A DNA stretch of 64,000 bases, from NCBI RefSeq assembly GCF_016342405.1, contig NZ_JAEINN010000004.1, positions 186,001 through 250,000 on the forward strand, given 5' to 3'. The notes under the pieces were generated by a model. It was not told the origin of the DNA, ran no database searches, and saw only the letters and a list, made by a program, of their open reading frames with translations. The stretch is from Maridesulfovibrio ferrireducens. GTDB lineage: Bacteria > Desulfobacterota > Desulfovibrionia > Desulfovibrionales > Desulfovibrionaceae. Below are positions 35,560 to 44,342 of this stretch, piece by piece. Within the stretch, counting starts at the first letter, position 1; every line of letters starts with the position of its first letter. Made by a program: the position numbers and the translations under genes.

Positions 35560-36921
35560 TTAACCCAATGAAAGATCGTCTTCAGGTACTTTATAGCGAG
35601 GTTCGCTTTGCCAGCTGTTAATGGCCGTCAGCAACCATACCGGACCGAGTCTTCCCACGAACATCAGCGAAATGATAATTATCTTACCGGCGGAAGTCAG
35701 CTTCGGGGTTATTCCGGTGGAAAGACCTACTGTAGCAAACGCTGAAACGGTTTCAAACAGAATTTCGATAAAATGTCCTCTGGCCTGAGTGTGGGGAATG
35801 TTGCCGCCTTCAGTTATACTGAGCAGAATTACTGCCGTTCCGAGGATTACTCCGGCAAGAGCCATTATGGTCAGGGATTTATTTATGCTGTCTTCAGTCA
35901 GAGCATACCAGCCGACACGGACCTGACTCCTTCCTCTTATTTTGGAGATAACAAATCCGAAAAGGGCGCGGAAAGTCGTTGTCTTCAAACCTCCGGCACA
36001 TGATCCCGGAGATCCTCCGATAAGCATCAGAAATATCATGAAAATAAGCGAAATGTTGGTCATGCTGGAAATGTCCAGAGTGTTGAATCCGGCTGTTCGG
36101 CAGGTGACTGATTGGAATAGGGCACTTAATTCATTGCTTTCAAAGTTCGGTATTACATGGGCCCTTAAACTTTCCGCCAGCAAAAGAGCAACAGTGCCTG
36201 CAATGATTAAAAAAAGAGTTGTTTCAAGCACTATATATGTTTGCCATGAAATAGGGTGCGCTGTGATAGGGCGTTTTTTTCTGCGGATGTAGTCGCATAA
36301 TTTCTGCCATAGCTCGGTCAAAACATAGAATCCAAGGCCACCCATGACTATGAGAGCAATGAACACAAAGTTGATGCCTGCGTGGTCTTTCCAAGTGGAA
36401 AGACTGTCTGGATATAATGAGAATCCCGCATTACAGAATGCTGATACGGAGTGGAATATTGCTGAATAAGGTGCAAAACCTTGGGGGTCCATTCTGTTTA
36501 GGAGAACGGCTCCGATCAGTTCAATTGAAAGAACTGCGGTGACCACTCCGACAATAAATCTGCCGATATTAAACGATGGGTCGTGAATAAGCGTCTGGCT
36601 TACAGCAATGCGGTCTGCCGCGCTGACTTTTTTACCCAGAAGATATATTACGAGGCTGGCATAGGTCATGATTCCTAAGCCGCCGAGCTGTATCAGCGTC
36701 AGGATTACGGTTTGACCTGTGCGGCTGAAAAAGGAACCTGTATCAACCACAGCAAGCCCGGTTACGCAGACTGCGGATGTTGCTGTGAATATTGCATCAA
36801 GGAGTGAAAGAGATTTGCCCGGATGGCAAATGTCCAGTTTCAATAATAAACCACCTGTGATGATTGTGGTCAGGAAGGCATATATGGGCACCCAGAATGG
36901 GGAAGATGCTTTTGATTTCAT
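35560..36921 (-). CDS. ktrB: KtrB/TrkH-type potassium transporter membrane subunit
   Basis: A 453-residue membrane protein of the SKT family. Four pore loops with the selectivity-filter glycine are visible: SAVCVTGLAV, SAFCNAGFSL, TCRTAGFNT and SAFATVGLSTG. It conducts potassium with sodium dependence in KtrAB systems. It is first in an operon with ktrA. The ATG follows the sequence AGCCAATG with a weak ribosome binding site. Confidence 0.92.
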   Translation of the reverse strand: MKSKASSPFWVPIYAFLTTIITGGLLLKLDICHPGKSLSLLDAIFTATSAVCVTGLAVVDTGSFFSRTGQTVILTLIQLGGLGIMTYASLVIYLLGKKVSAADRIAVSQTLIHDPSFNIGRFIVGVVTAVLSIELIGAVLLNRMDPQGFAPYSAIFHSVSAFCNAGFSLYPDSLSTWKDHAGINFVFIALIVMGGLGFYVLTELWQKLCDYIRRKKRPITAHPISWQTYIVLETTLFLIIAGTVALLLAESLRAHVIPNFESNELSALFQSVTCRTAGFNTLDISSMTNISLIFMIFLMLIGGSPGSCAGGLKTTTFRALFGFVISKIRGRSQVRVGWYALTEDSINKSLTIMALAGVILGTAVILLSITEGGNIPHTQARGHFIEILFETVSAFATVGLSTGITPKLTSAGKIIIISLMFVGRLGPVWLLTAINSWQSEPRYKVPEDDLSLG

Positions 36922-37029
36922 TGGCTGAATTTACGCCCGGGCGGAGGATATGGCAACAGTTTTACTTTTTCCGCCGCCCGGGGTGATTTTAACTTAGAAG
37001 TTATATATATTCGTCAGCTTTTATTTTGA

Positions 37030-38946
37030 TTATGAACGATATTTAGCAAGCTTGGATTCAACTTCTTCCCAGCGTTCAAAAGTTTTTTCATGTTCACTTT
37101 CAAGTTCAGCCAGTCTGGTTTTGGTTTTAGCCATTTCCTGCGCTGACTTTCTATAAAAGTCTGAATCGAGCATGAGTTCCTGTATGGCTCCGATTTCTTT
37201 TTCAAGTGTTTCGATCTGGGCCGGAAGATTTTTCATTTCTTCTTTAAGAAGGTCCAGTTCACGCTGTTCTTTGTAGCTCATTTTTTTAGGACGAACAGCA
37301 AGACTAGGCTGCTCTTCCTTTGCCGCTTTCAGAGTCTTGGGCTTATTCTCTTTTTCCGCTTTGGGTTTCTGTCTGAGCCAGTCATCATAACCGCCGACGT
37401 ATTCTTTAACAGTTGCGTCGCCTTCAAATACGATTGTGCTTGTTACTACGTTATTCAAAAATGCACGGTCATGGCTTACGATAATGACAGTACCTGGGTA
37501 CTCCATCAGCTTATCTTCGAGAAGTTCCAAGGTTTCTGCATCAAGATCATTTGTAGGTTCATCCATTATCAGCAGGTTGGATGGACGGGTGAATAATCTG
37601 GCGAGCAGAAGGCGGTTTCTTTCTCCGCCGGAAAGAACTCTTACTTTACTGTTGGCGCGGTCGGCAGGGAATAGAAAGTCTTTCAGATAACCCATAACAT
37701 GTTTAGTTCGCTCGTTGATTGTGACGACATCGTTGCCGTCAGCAACGCTGTCACGCACGGATTTATCCGGGTCAAGCTGTTCTCTGTGCTGATCAAAATA
37801 TGAAATTTCAAGCTTGGTTCCTAACTTTATTTTACCAGAATTAAGTCTCAGATTACCTAGCAGAACTTGAATAAGGGTTGTTTTACCGGTTCCGTTAGGT
37901 CCGATAATACCGATTCTGTCGCCGCGCATGATGGTAACGTTAAGGTCTTTAAATACAGGCTTGTCGCCCCATGAAAAGTTGGCATTTTCTGTTTCGGCTA
38001 CAATTTTACCGGAACGGGATGCTTCCTGAATCTGGATAGCGGCGGTTCCGGTTTTTTCGCGGCGCTGACTTCTTTCGCTTCGCAGTTTTTCGAGTTCACG
38101 AACTCTGCCTTCGTTTCTGGTTCTTCGGGCTTTAACACCTTGTCTGATCCATACTTCTTCTCTGGCGAGTTTTTTGTCGAACTCGGACCAGTTTTTTTCT
38201 TCGGCATCAAGAAGTTCTTCTTTACGCTTTAAAAAAGTATCATAATCGCAGGTCCAGTCGGCAAGTTTGCCGCGGTCCATTTCAATGATACGGGTAGCGA
38301 TGCGGCGCAGGAACATCCGGTCATGAGTAATGAATATGAGAGTTTTGATATGTTTTAAAATAAATTCTTCGAGCCATGCAATGGAGTCGATATCCAGATG
38401 GTTAGTAGGCTCATCAAGGAGTAATATGTCAGGGGTGCTGGCTAGGGCGCGGGCAAGCAGTACACGTCTTTTGAGCCCACCTGAAAGGGATTCAAAACGA
38501 GTTTCAGGATTCAGAGAAAGACGGGATATGACCATTTCGATTGTGGTCATGGCATTCCAGCCACCGTGTTGTTCCATGATATCTTCGATTTCAGAAAGCT
38601 TTGAAACATCGCCTCCGTTAGCCACTTCTGTGCTGACGCGATGATATTTTGCTAAAGCGTTACCCAGTTCTCCGAGACCTTCAGATACTACATCAAAGAC
38701 GGTTCCATTCAGGACTTCCGGTACTTTTTGAGAAAGCCTTGCTACTGTTACTCCTTTCTGGGTGGAAATAACTCCGCTGTCAGGAACTAAATCCCCGCTC
38801 ATGAGTCTCAGCAGAGTGGACTTTCCTTCTCCATTTCTGCCGACGATACAGATGCGCTGTCCGGGCTGAACCTGAAAGGATGCCTTGTCTAAAAGCAGTG
38901 GTCCGCCGAACGACATTGAGACACTATTTACACTCATTAAGGCCAT
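37030..38946 (-). CDS. uup: ABC-F family ATPase, Uup-like
   Basis: A 638-residue soluble protein with two ABC ATPase cassettes and no membrane domain. Walker A motifs are GRNGEGKST and GPNGTGKTT, the signatures LSGGLKRR and LSGGERNR, and the Walker B motifs LLLDEPTNHLD and LIMDEPTNDLD. The interdomain linker is the ABC-F P-site-tRNA type helix. A C-terminal extension of about 100 residues ending in a coiled coil (LLKEEMKNLPAQIETLEKEI) is typical of Uup, as is the length (E. coli Uup 635). ABC-F proteins act on the ribosome E-site; Uup is linked to transposon excision and ribosome rescue. Monocistronic. Confidence 0.85.
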   Translation of the reverse strand: MALMSVNSVSMSFGGPLLLDKASFQVQPGQRICIVGRNGEGKSTLLRLMSGDLVPDSGVISTQKGVTVARLSQKVPEVLNGTVFDVVSEGLGELGNALAKYHRVSTEVANGGDVSKLSEIEDIMEQHGGWNAMTTIEMVISRLSLNPETRFESLSGGLKRRVLLARALASTPDILLLDEPTNHLDIDSIAWLEEFILKHIKTLIFITHDRMFLRRIATRIIEMDRGKLADWTCDYDTFLKRKEELLDAEEKNWSEFDKKLAREEVWIRQGVKARRTRNEGRVRELEKLRSERSQRREKTGTAAIQIQEASRSGKIVAETENANFSWGDKPVFKDLNVTIMRGDRIGIIGPNGTGKTTLIQVLLGNLRLNSGKIKLGTKLEISYFDQHREQLDPDKSVRDSVADGNDVVTINERTKHVMGYLKDFLFPADRANSKVRVLSGGERNRLLLARLFTRPSNLLIMDEPTNDLDAETLELLEDKLMEYPGTVIIVSHDRAFLNNVVTSTIVFEGDATVKEYVGGYDDWLRQKPKAEKENKPKTLKAAKEEQPSLAVRPKKMSYKEQRELDLLKEEMKNLPAQIETLEKEIGAIQELMLDSDFYRKSAQEMAKTKTRLAELESEHEKTFERWEEVESKLAKYRS

Positions 38947-39234
38947 ATTTTAAACTCCGCGTTATGTTCTGAAAAATTATATATGATGAAATCTGAATAA
39001 AGTGCGTAAAAAGTATTAATCTTCACGAGGGCGGCAGTGTAGATGGTTGCACCGGAAAAGGAAAGAACTTACAGTGGCTCAGAAAATTTATAGTGGTTTT
39101 GCCTTATCTCGGAGATTGACGAAATTAATGCAGTAGGGCAGATAACATATATAATTTAAATTCAGTTTTTGCAAAAAAAATCACCCGTATTTAGCGAGCG
39201 ATGCAGATTAAATAAAATAAAGGCATTATATTAA

Positions 39235-39651
39235 ATGAGTACAGGCGACAGACTATTAGATATATTTCAAGAAGAGACCTTGGAACGTCTCGACAGCTTG
39301 GAATCAGGACTGCTTACCTTAGAAAAAAATACTGAAAATGGATCTCACGAACTGATAAACTCTATTTTTCGTGACGCGCATTCTGTTAAAGCCGGTTCTA
39401 ATCTCCTGAAGCTTCGTAATATTGAAGAGTTGTCTCATACTCTTGAAAATATGTTAGAATTGATACGATCCACTGATCTTGTTCCAACTGAATTGATGAT
39501 AACAGCCAGCCTTGAGGCTGTGGATAAACTTCGCGGCCTGGCAGAGAATATTATGGAGAGTGATTCAAAGAGTATCCGGCTGCAAAAAATGATGCTCGAA
39601 GTTTCCTTGAAACGAGCCTTGGCCGAAGAGTCCGAAGAGTCCGAAGACTGA
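39235..39651 (+). CDS. CheA P1-like Hpt domain protein
   Basis: A 138-residue protein with an Hpt domain related to the N-terminus of CheA (DIFQEETLERLDSLESGLLTLE). The phospho-acceptor would be His49 in FRDAHSVKAGS. After the domain comes a helical tail ending in a Glu/Ser-rich stretch. It lacks kinase domains, so it must receive phosphate from another kinase. It is separated from the aromatic operon by a hairpin. Confidence 0.85.
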   Translation: MSTGDRLLDIFQEETLERLDSLESGLLTLEKNTENGSHELINSIFRDAHSVKAGSNLLKLRNIEELSHTLENMLELIRSTDLVPTELMITASLEAVDKLRGLAENIMESDSKSIRLQKMMLEVSLKRALAEESEESED

Positions 39652-39660
39652 TGTCTTATC

Positions 39661-39685
39661 GGAGATAATTTGATCTCCTGTTTTA
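39661..39685 (+). terminator. Weak terminator-like hairpin after the Hpt gene
   Basis: GGAGAT pairs with ATCTCC around a six-base loop and is followed by TGTTTTATATATTTTT. It lies ten bases past the Hpt stop. The same stretch also carries the start of a possible Phe/Tyr-rich leader peptide, so the hairpin may have a regulatory role. Confidence 0.5.
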
Positions 39686-39726
39686 TATATTTTTCTTTCT
39701 GTCCAGTCGGTTACTTCTTCTACTAG
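39670..39726 (+). CDS. Candidate Phe/Tyr-rich leader peptide upstream of DAHP synthase
   Basis: A TTG at 39670, preceded by GGAG with five-base spacing, opens an 18-codon frame ending at a TAG (39724-39726). It contains five Phe and three Tyr codons and ends Gly-Tyr-Phe-Phe-Tyr. The next gene makes the first enzyme of aromatic synthesis fused to chorismate mutase, so Phe/Tyr-sensitive ribosome stalling is conceivable. Against it: the start is TTG, the region is T-rich, the frame lies in the tail of a terminator-like hairpin, and no clear downstream terminator is seen. Confidence 0.3.
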   Translation: MISCFIYFSFCPVGYFFY

Positions 39727-39772
39727 CCTTCATCATAATTCCGGCTTGGCCTACTCTTAAAAACTATCAACA

Positions 39773-39791
39773 AGTTAAGGAGGTCTTAACT
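39773..39791 (+). promoter_or_regulatory. Inverted repeat around the Shine-Dalgarno of the DAHP synthase gene
   Basis: AGTTAAG and CTTAACT form a perfect 7-bp inverted repeat with GAGGT in the five-base loop, ending directly at the ATG (39792). The AAGGAGGT ribosome binding site is thus partly in the stem and partly in the loop. It may tune translation initiation of the operon. Confidence 0.45.
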
Positions 39792-40883
39792 ATGAGTGTT
39801 CAACTTGATATCGACGGTATTGATTCCTGGGGTTTCAAATATGACGGGCCTTTTATTATCGCAGGGCCATGTAGTGCTGAAACACGTGAACAGGTGCTTG
39901 AAACCGCTCGCGGTGTAGCGAAGACCGGAGCACATATGCTGCGGGCCGGTATATGGAAACCCCGCACACGCCCTAATTGTTTTGAAGGCATGGGTGAAGA
40001 AGGTTTGAAATGGCTGGTTGAAGCCCGTGAAGAAACCGGAATGCCTATATCCACAGAGACTGCAACACCTGAGCATGTAGAACTCTGCCTTAAATATAAT
40101 GTTGATCTTATCTGGATCGGAGCAAGAACCACAGTTAATCCTTTTGCAGTTCAAGCGCTTGCGGATTCCCTTAAAGGTACTGATATTCCGGTACTGGTCA
40201 AGAATCCCATCAACCCGGATGTTGAGCTTTGGATTGGAGCTTTGGAGCGTCTTAATAAGGCCGGAGTTAGAAAACTCGGTGCGATTCATCGCGGATTCTC
40301 TTCTGCAAAGGTTACAGAACTTCGTAATGCACCTAACTGGAGAATTTTTATTGAACTTCGCCGTCGCTGCGAAGGGTTGCCTATTATTTGTGACCCCAGT
40401 CATCTGTGCGGAAAGCGTGCGCTTATTCCCGCAGTGGCACAGAAAGCACTTGATCTCCTTTTTGACGGATTGATGATCGAATCTCACATTGATCCTGATA
40501 AAGCTTTAAGTGACAGCAAACAGCAGTTCACTCCTGAAGATCTCGGTAAAGTTATTGCCGGACTTCAGGTTCGTCATCCTGCTATCGAAGATGAAGAATT
40601 TATTCATGCTGTTGAAAAGAAACGCATCAGACTTGATGAAATAGACGAATCCATCGTTGAATTTCTTGCTGAACGCATGGCTATCGGACGTACCATCGGT
40701 ACACTTAAAAAAGAAAAAGGAATTGCTCTCCTCCAGCCTGCACAGTGGAAAAAAACTGTTGAGAAGCGCACTCGTGAAGGTGTTGCCCGCGGCATGGATG
40801 AGCACTTCATGCTTCGTATTTTCCAGTACATTCATGAAGAATCTTTGCGTCAGCAGGAATCTACATTTGCCGGAGATAAATAA
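39792..40883 (+). CDS. Bifunctional DAHP synthase / chorismate mutase
   Basis: A 363-residue fusion. Residues about 10-265 are a DAHP synthetase I/KDSA-type barrel (IAGPCSAE, HMLRAGIWKPRTRP, KNPINPD, CDPSHLCGKR) that condenses phosphoenolpyruvate and erythrose 4-phosphate. Residues about 275-355 are an AroQ-type all-helical chorismate mutase (KRIRLDEIDESIVEFLAERM, the helix with catalytic Arg/Lys). Such fusions are known in Bacteroidetes and some other bacteria, where the mutase domain mediates feedback by prephenate or chorismate. It has an AAGGAGGT ribosome binding site and overlaps aroB by one base. The shikimate pathway entry is therefore the classical one. Confidence 0.93.
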   Translation: MSVQLDIDGIDSWGFKYDGPFIIAGPCSAETREQVLETARGVAKTGAHMLRAGIWKPRTRPNCFEGMGEEGLKWLVEAREETGMPISTETATPEHVELCLKYNVDLIWIGARTTVNPFAVQALADSLKGTDIPVLVKNPINPDVELWIGALERLNKAGVRKLGAIHRGFSSAKVTELRNAPNWRIFIELRRRCEGLPIICDPSHLCGKRALIPAVAQKALDLLFDGLMIESHIDPDKALSDSKQQFTPEDLGKVIAGLQVRHPAIEDEEFIHAVEKKRIRLDEIDESIVEFLAERMAIGRTIGTLKKEKGIALLQPAQWKKTVEKRTREGVARGMDEHFMLRIFQYIHEESLRQQESTFAGDK

Positions 40884-41971
40884 TGCCGAGGGTTGATGTT
40901 ACGCTGAAAGGAGAATTTGATAACTCCTATGAGATTCTAGTCGAAGACGGGGCTATGGATAGTCTTATCCCGGATCTGTGTTCGCAAAAGTTTGGTCGTA
41001 CTCCGGTTGTTATATGTGATGAAAATACACGCGAGCTTTTCGGGCTTAAATTAGCTGAGAAGCTTGCACTTGAAAATATTGATCCTCTTCTGCTTACAGT
41101 TCCGGCGGGTGAGAAAAGCAAGAGTCTGGATGTGTTCGCATCCCTTCTCGAAGCTATGCTTGAAGCCGGAATCAATCGTCAGGACGTTGTTGTTGCTCTT
41201 GGCGGTGGCGTTGTGGGAGATCTTTCCGGCTATGTTGCCGGAAGTTACATGCGCGGAATAAACTTTGTTCAGGTTCCGACCACACTGCTCTCACAGGTTG
41301 ATTCCTCTGTGGGGGGAAAGGTTGCTGTTAATATCTCCGGCGGTAAGAATTATTGCGGAATGTTTTACCAGCCTAAACGTGTTTATTCTGATATTTCCGC
41401 GCTGGACAGTCTGCCTGAACAGGAAATCCTGAGCGGGTTGGGCGAAGTTGTAAAGCATGGTTTTATTGCGGATAGAAAGTTTGCGGAATATCTGTTGGAC
41501 AATTCCGATAAAATACTTTCTCTCGATAGAGAAGTTATGTCCGTAGTGGTTGCGCGTTGCTGTGAAATAAAAGCAAATGTGGTTTCCAGAGATGAAAAGG
41601 AAGGGGGGCTCAGGCGTATACTCAATTACGGTCATACCGTAGGGCATGCTATCGAGACTTTTTACGGGTATAAATTGTCGCACGGTGAATGTGTCGGGCA
41701 TGGCATGAGAGTTGTTGCCCGGGCCTGCAACCGTGCGGGGATGCTTTCTGATTCAGATCTGGAATTGCATCAGGATGTAATGGACAGATTGTCTCTTGCA
41801 ACCGGTTGTTTGAATATTCGCCCTGCTGATATTATGGAACTCATGAAACGTGACAAGAAGGTTAAAGACGGGGCAGTTGTAATGGTTGCTCTTGATAAAC
41901 TTGGTCATGCGGTTATCAGAGATGATTTCCCGCTCGAGTTGATTGAAGCTGAACTGCGCGAAAGGTACTAA
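40883..41971 (+). CDS. aroB: 3-dehydroquinate synthase
   Basis: AroB cyclises DAHP to 3-dehydroquinate with NAD and a divalent metal. The 362-residue protein shows VALGGGVVGDLSGYVAGSYMRGI (NAD-binding), PTTLLSQVDSSVGGKV, and metal ligands in LNYGHTVGHAIE and HGECVGHGM. Its ATG overlaps the stop of the DAHP synthase fusion (TAATG), indicating translational coupling, and metC starts six bases after its stop. Confidence 0.96.
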   Translation: MPRVDVTLKGEFDNSYEILVEDGAMDSLIPDLCSQKFGRTPVVICDENTRELFGLKLAEKLALENIDPLLLTVPAGEKSKSLDVFASLLEAMLEAGINRQDVVVALGGGVVGDLSGYVAGSYMRGINFVQVPTTLLSQVDSSVGGKVAVNISGGKNYCGMFYQPKRVYSDISALDSLPEQEILSGLGEVVKHGFIADRKFAEYLLDNSDKILSLDREVMSVVVARCCEIKANVVSRDEKEGGLRRILNYGHTVGHAIETFYGYKLSHGECVGHGMRVVARACNRAGMLSDSDLELHQDVMDRLSLATGCLNIRPADIMELMKRDKKVKDGAVVMVALDKLGHAVIRDDFPLELIEAELRERY

Positions 41972-41976
41972 AAAAA

Positions 41977-43140
41977 ATGAAAAATATCGGAACAAAGTTA
42001 GTTAACGGGGGCAAAAAAGAAGCCCGCCAGAATATAAATACTATCAATCCACCGCTGCACCGTGCTTCTACTGTGCTGTTCGACAGTTATGCAGATATGT
42101 TGAGGGCCAATCAAGGCAAGTTTGAAGGTATTGCATACGGAACCTGCGGACTTGCGGCTCAGAATGCTTTTGAGGCTGCAATGACTGAGCTTGAAGGGGC
42201 GTATGGTTGCAAGGCTTTCCAGTCCGGTATCAACGCAATTGCTATGGTTTTGCTGGCATTCACCAAGCAGGGTGATCATGTCCTCATTTGTGATAATGTG
42301 TATGGTCCGACCCGGCATTTTTGCGACGGATTTATGTCGAAGTATGGAGTTACCGCAGATTTTTTTCCGTCCGATGCAGGGGCTGATATCAGCAAATTTA
42401 TGAAGGATGAAACCCGACTGATCTTTATGGAATCGCCCGGTTCCAATACTTTTGAGATTCAGGATATTCCAGCCATAACTAAAGTGTGCCGCGAGAAGGG
42501 AATTGTCAGTGTTATTGATAACACTTGGGCCACTCCTTTATATCTTAATCCGTTTGAACTTGGTGTGGATGTTTCCATACAGTCCGCCACAAAGTATATT
42601 ACTGGTCATTCAGATATTCTGCTCGGTACAGTTTCCACTACTGAAGAAAAATGGGCTGAGTTTGAAAAGTGTTGCTATATTTTTGAAATTTTTGCACCGC
42701 AAGAGGATTGTTATCAGGCCTTACGGGGACTTAGAACTCTTCACGTGCGTTTGAAGCATCATGAACAATCAGCACTTGATGTCGCAAGATGGCTTGTTAA
42801 TCATAAAGCCGTAGATAAAGTTATTCATCCCGCTCTTGAAAGCCATCCTGAACATGAACTTTGGAAACGCGACTTTAAAGGTTCAAGCGGTCTTTTCGCT
42901 TTCACACTTCGTGATGAGTATGAAGAGATGGATCACTCTGTTTTTGTAGACAGCCTTGAACTTTTCGGCCTCGGTTACAGTTGGGGCGGATATAAAAGTC
43001 TTATTACTGGCGGAAGATTTAAGCGCAACAATTCTTTTGCTTACGAAGGAAAAACCATTTTCAGACTTAATATCGGTATGGAAGATGTCGACGATCTTAA
43101 AAAAGATTTAGAACAGGGGCTTTCCAAATTGAAGCTCTAG
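41977..43140 (+). CDS. metC: Cystathionine beta-lyase (PLP-dependent)
   Basis: A 387-residue Cys/Met metabolism PLP enzyme of fold type I. The PLP lysine is Lys206 in QSATKYITGHSD; Asp181 in VIDNTWATP contacts the cofactor. The GLGYSWGGYKSL segment is typical of MetC rather than cystathionine gamma-synthase. It would cleave cystathionine to homocysteine, pyruvate and ammonia. Placement as third gene of an aromatic operon, six bases after aroB, is unusual and suggests co-expression of amino acid routes. Other C-S lyase activities are possible. Confidence 0.85.
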   Translation: MKNIGTKLVNGGKKEARQNINTINPPLHRASTVLFDSYADMLRANQGKFEGIAYGTCGLAAQNAFEAAMTELEGAYGCKAFQSGINAIAMVLLAFTKQGDHVLICDNVYGPTRHFCDGFMSKYGVTADFFPSDAGADISKFMKDETRLIFMESPGSNTFEIQDIPAITKVCREKGIVSVIDNTWATPLYLNPFELGVDVSIQSATKYITGHSDILLGTVSTTEEKWAEFEKCCYIFEIFAPQEDCYQALRGLRTLHVRLKHHEQSALDVARWLVNHKAVDKVIHPALESHPEHELWKRDFKGSSGLFAFTLRDEYEEMDHSVFVDSLELFGLGYSWGGYKSLITGGRFKRNNSFAYEGKTIFRLNIGMEDVDDLKKDLEQGLSKLKL

Positions 43141-43353
43141 GTTCTGCATATTTTTTTAAGTATATGGTTACATTTTTTATAGAATATTTATCTTCAAGGG
43201 TGAATGTAAATATTTTATAGGGGGCATGTAGGAGGCCTGTATCGTCTGTATTTGATATGTGTTTATAACTTTTATTTGAAACTTTAAATGTTTTCATGTT
43301 TTTAAATAGAATAGGCGTTGATCTGGCCTTAAATAGATGCAATATTCTATTTT

Positions 43354-43716
43354 ATGAAAACGCTCGTACTATCTGTTCTAATTTTATTTATGCCGTCCAT
43401 TGTTTGTGGCGCAGAAAGAGATTATCAGGTTTTGTGGTGCGATCAGAATCATGGAAAAACTGAATATAGACTTCCCGATGCAACTCGTGTGGATTGTCTG
43501 ACTGAAACGCATGCGGTTGAAATGGATTTCGGTCGTAAGTGGGCTGAAGCTATCGGGCAGTCGTTATATTACGCTTCCTGCACTGGAAAACGCGCGGGAG
43601 TTGTTCTTATTATGAATAAGAAAAAAGACGCGCGTTATCTGCGTCGCTTAAATGAAGCAATTACGTATGCGAAACTTCCCATTGATGTCTGGGTTATGGA
43701 TACGGTTCTTCCATAA
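43354..43716 (+). CDS. Small exported protein with PD-(D/E)xK-like pattern
   Basis: A 120-residue protein with a signal peptide (about 1-19, VCGAE). The mature part reads GKTEYRLPDATRVDCLTETHAVEMDFGRKW followed by GQSLYYASCTGKRAGVVLI. The order Asp, Glu-x-Asp with a nearby Lys, then a Gln-containing helix resembles the core of PD-(D/E)xK nuclease-fold proteins. Whether it cuts nucleic acid in the periplasm is unknown. Two cysteines (WCDQ and VDCL) could form a disulfide. It is convergent with the next gene. Confidence 0.65.
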   Translation: MKTLVLSVLILFMPSIVCGAERDYQVLWCDQNHGKTEYRLPDATRVDCLTETHAVEMDFGRKWAEAIGQSLYYASCTGKRAGVVLIMNKKKDARYLRRLNEAITYAKLPIDVWVMDTVLP

Positions 43717-43725
43717 AAAATAATA

Positions 43726-44166
43726 TTAAATACTGCCGAGGTCCATTTGGTCAGCCATTTGGGTCATGGTTTTTTGAGTGACTTCTTCGTCGCTTGAAAA
43801 GCCTGATGAGTAAATTATCACAAGGCTTTTTTCTGCACTTAAAATAATCATAAGTCCGCCTGAGTCTTCCATTCCGGGCTGGAAATAGAAGGCTTTTTTA
43901 CCTTTATACTTAAATTCCTTTGCATCTGTTATTTGCGGGTTCATATCTCCGGACAGAGTGAACTGATAATTTTTTTCGCCCTGTGTATAGGCTACGAATG
44001 CGCTACTGTCGTTTGCTTCGCGCGCAATAAGTTCGGCTCCTTTAGGGACTACCTTCACAACTTGTTTAATGAGCGGGTCAGTTCGATATTCGTTTGCGCA
44101 TGCAAAAGAGGCTGAGGCCAGTATGAGGACCATAAGAAATTGCAGAATTAAAGCTGTTTTTTTCAT
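43726..44166 (-). CDS. Hypothetical exported protein (146 aa)
   Basis: A signal peptide is clear (about 1-24, SFACANE). The mature domain of about 120 residues is beta-rich (AFVAYTQGEKNYQFTLSG, KKAFYFQPGMEDSGGLMIIL, KSLVIIYSSGF) with a C-terminal helix, and no family is recognised. The final cysteine of the signal region is followed by Ala-Asn rather than a standard lipobox context, so a soluble periplasmic protein is more likely. It is divergent from the second YkgJ-type gene. Confidence 0.65.
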   Translation of the reverse strand: MKKTALILQFLMVLILASASFACANEYRTDPLIKQVVKVVPKGAELIAREANDSSAFVAYTQGEKNYQFTLSGDMNPQITDAKEFKYKGKKAFYFQPGMEDSGGLMIILSAEKSLVIIYSSGFSSDEEVTQKTMTQMADQMDLGSI

Positions 44167-44342
44167 GTTAAATCCTTTGAACGTTTGGGGTGACTTGAAT
44201 TAATCAAATATAAATTAATTTTAGTTGGTACACTAAAGCATGAATGTGCAGTCGCGGCAATAGGATGCCGGTTATAAATGTATTCGGTTGCTTGTTTTTT
44301 GAGTGCAAGATAAATAAATGCATTCATAAAACGGAGGAAAGA

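Noticed and set aside
36935-36982. GC-rich inverted repeat between ktrB and uup
   Set aside because: The arms (CCCGGGCGGA and TCCGCCGCCCGGG) are imperfect, the loop is long and no T-run follows, so I did not call a terminator.
43178-43219. Inverted repeat TATAGAATATTTA/TAAATATTTTATA after metC
   Set aside because: It is entirely AT, imperfect and without a T-run; it may weakly end the operon but support is poor.
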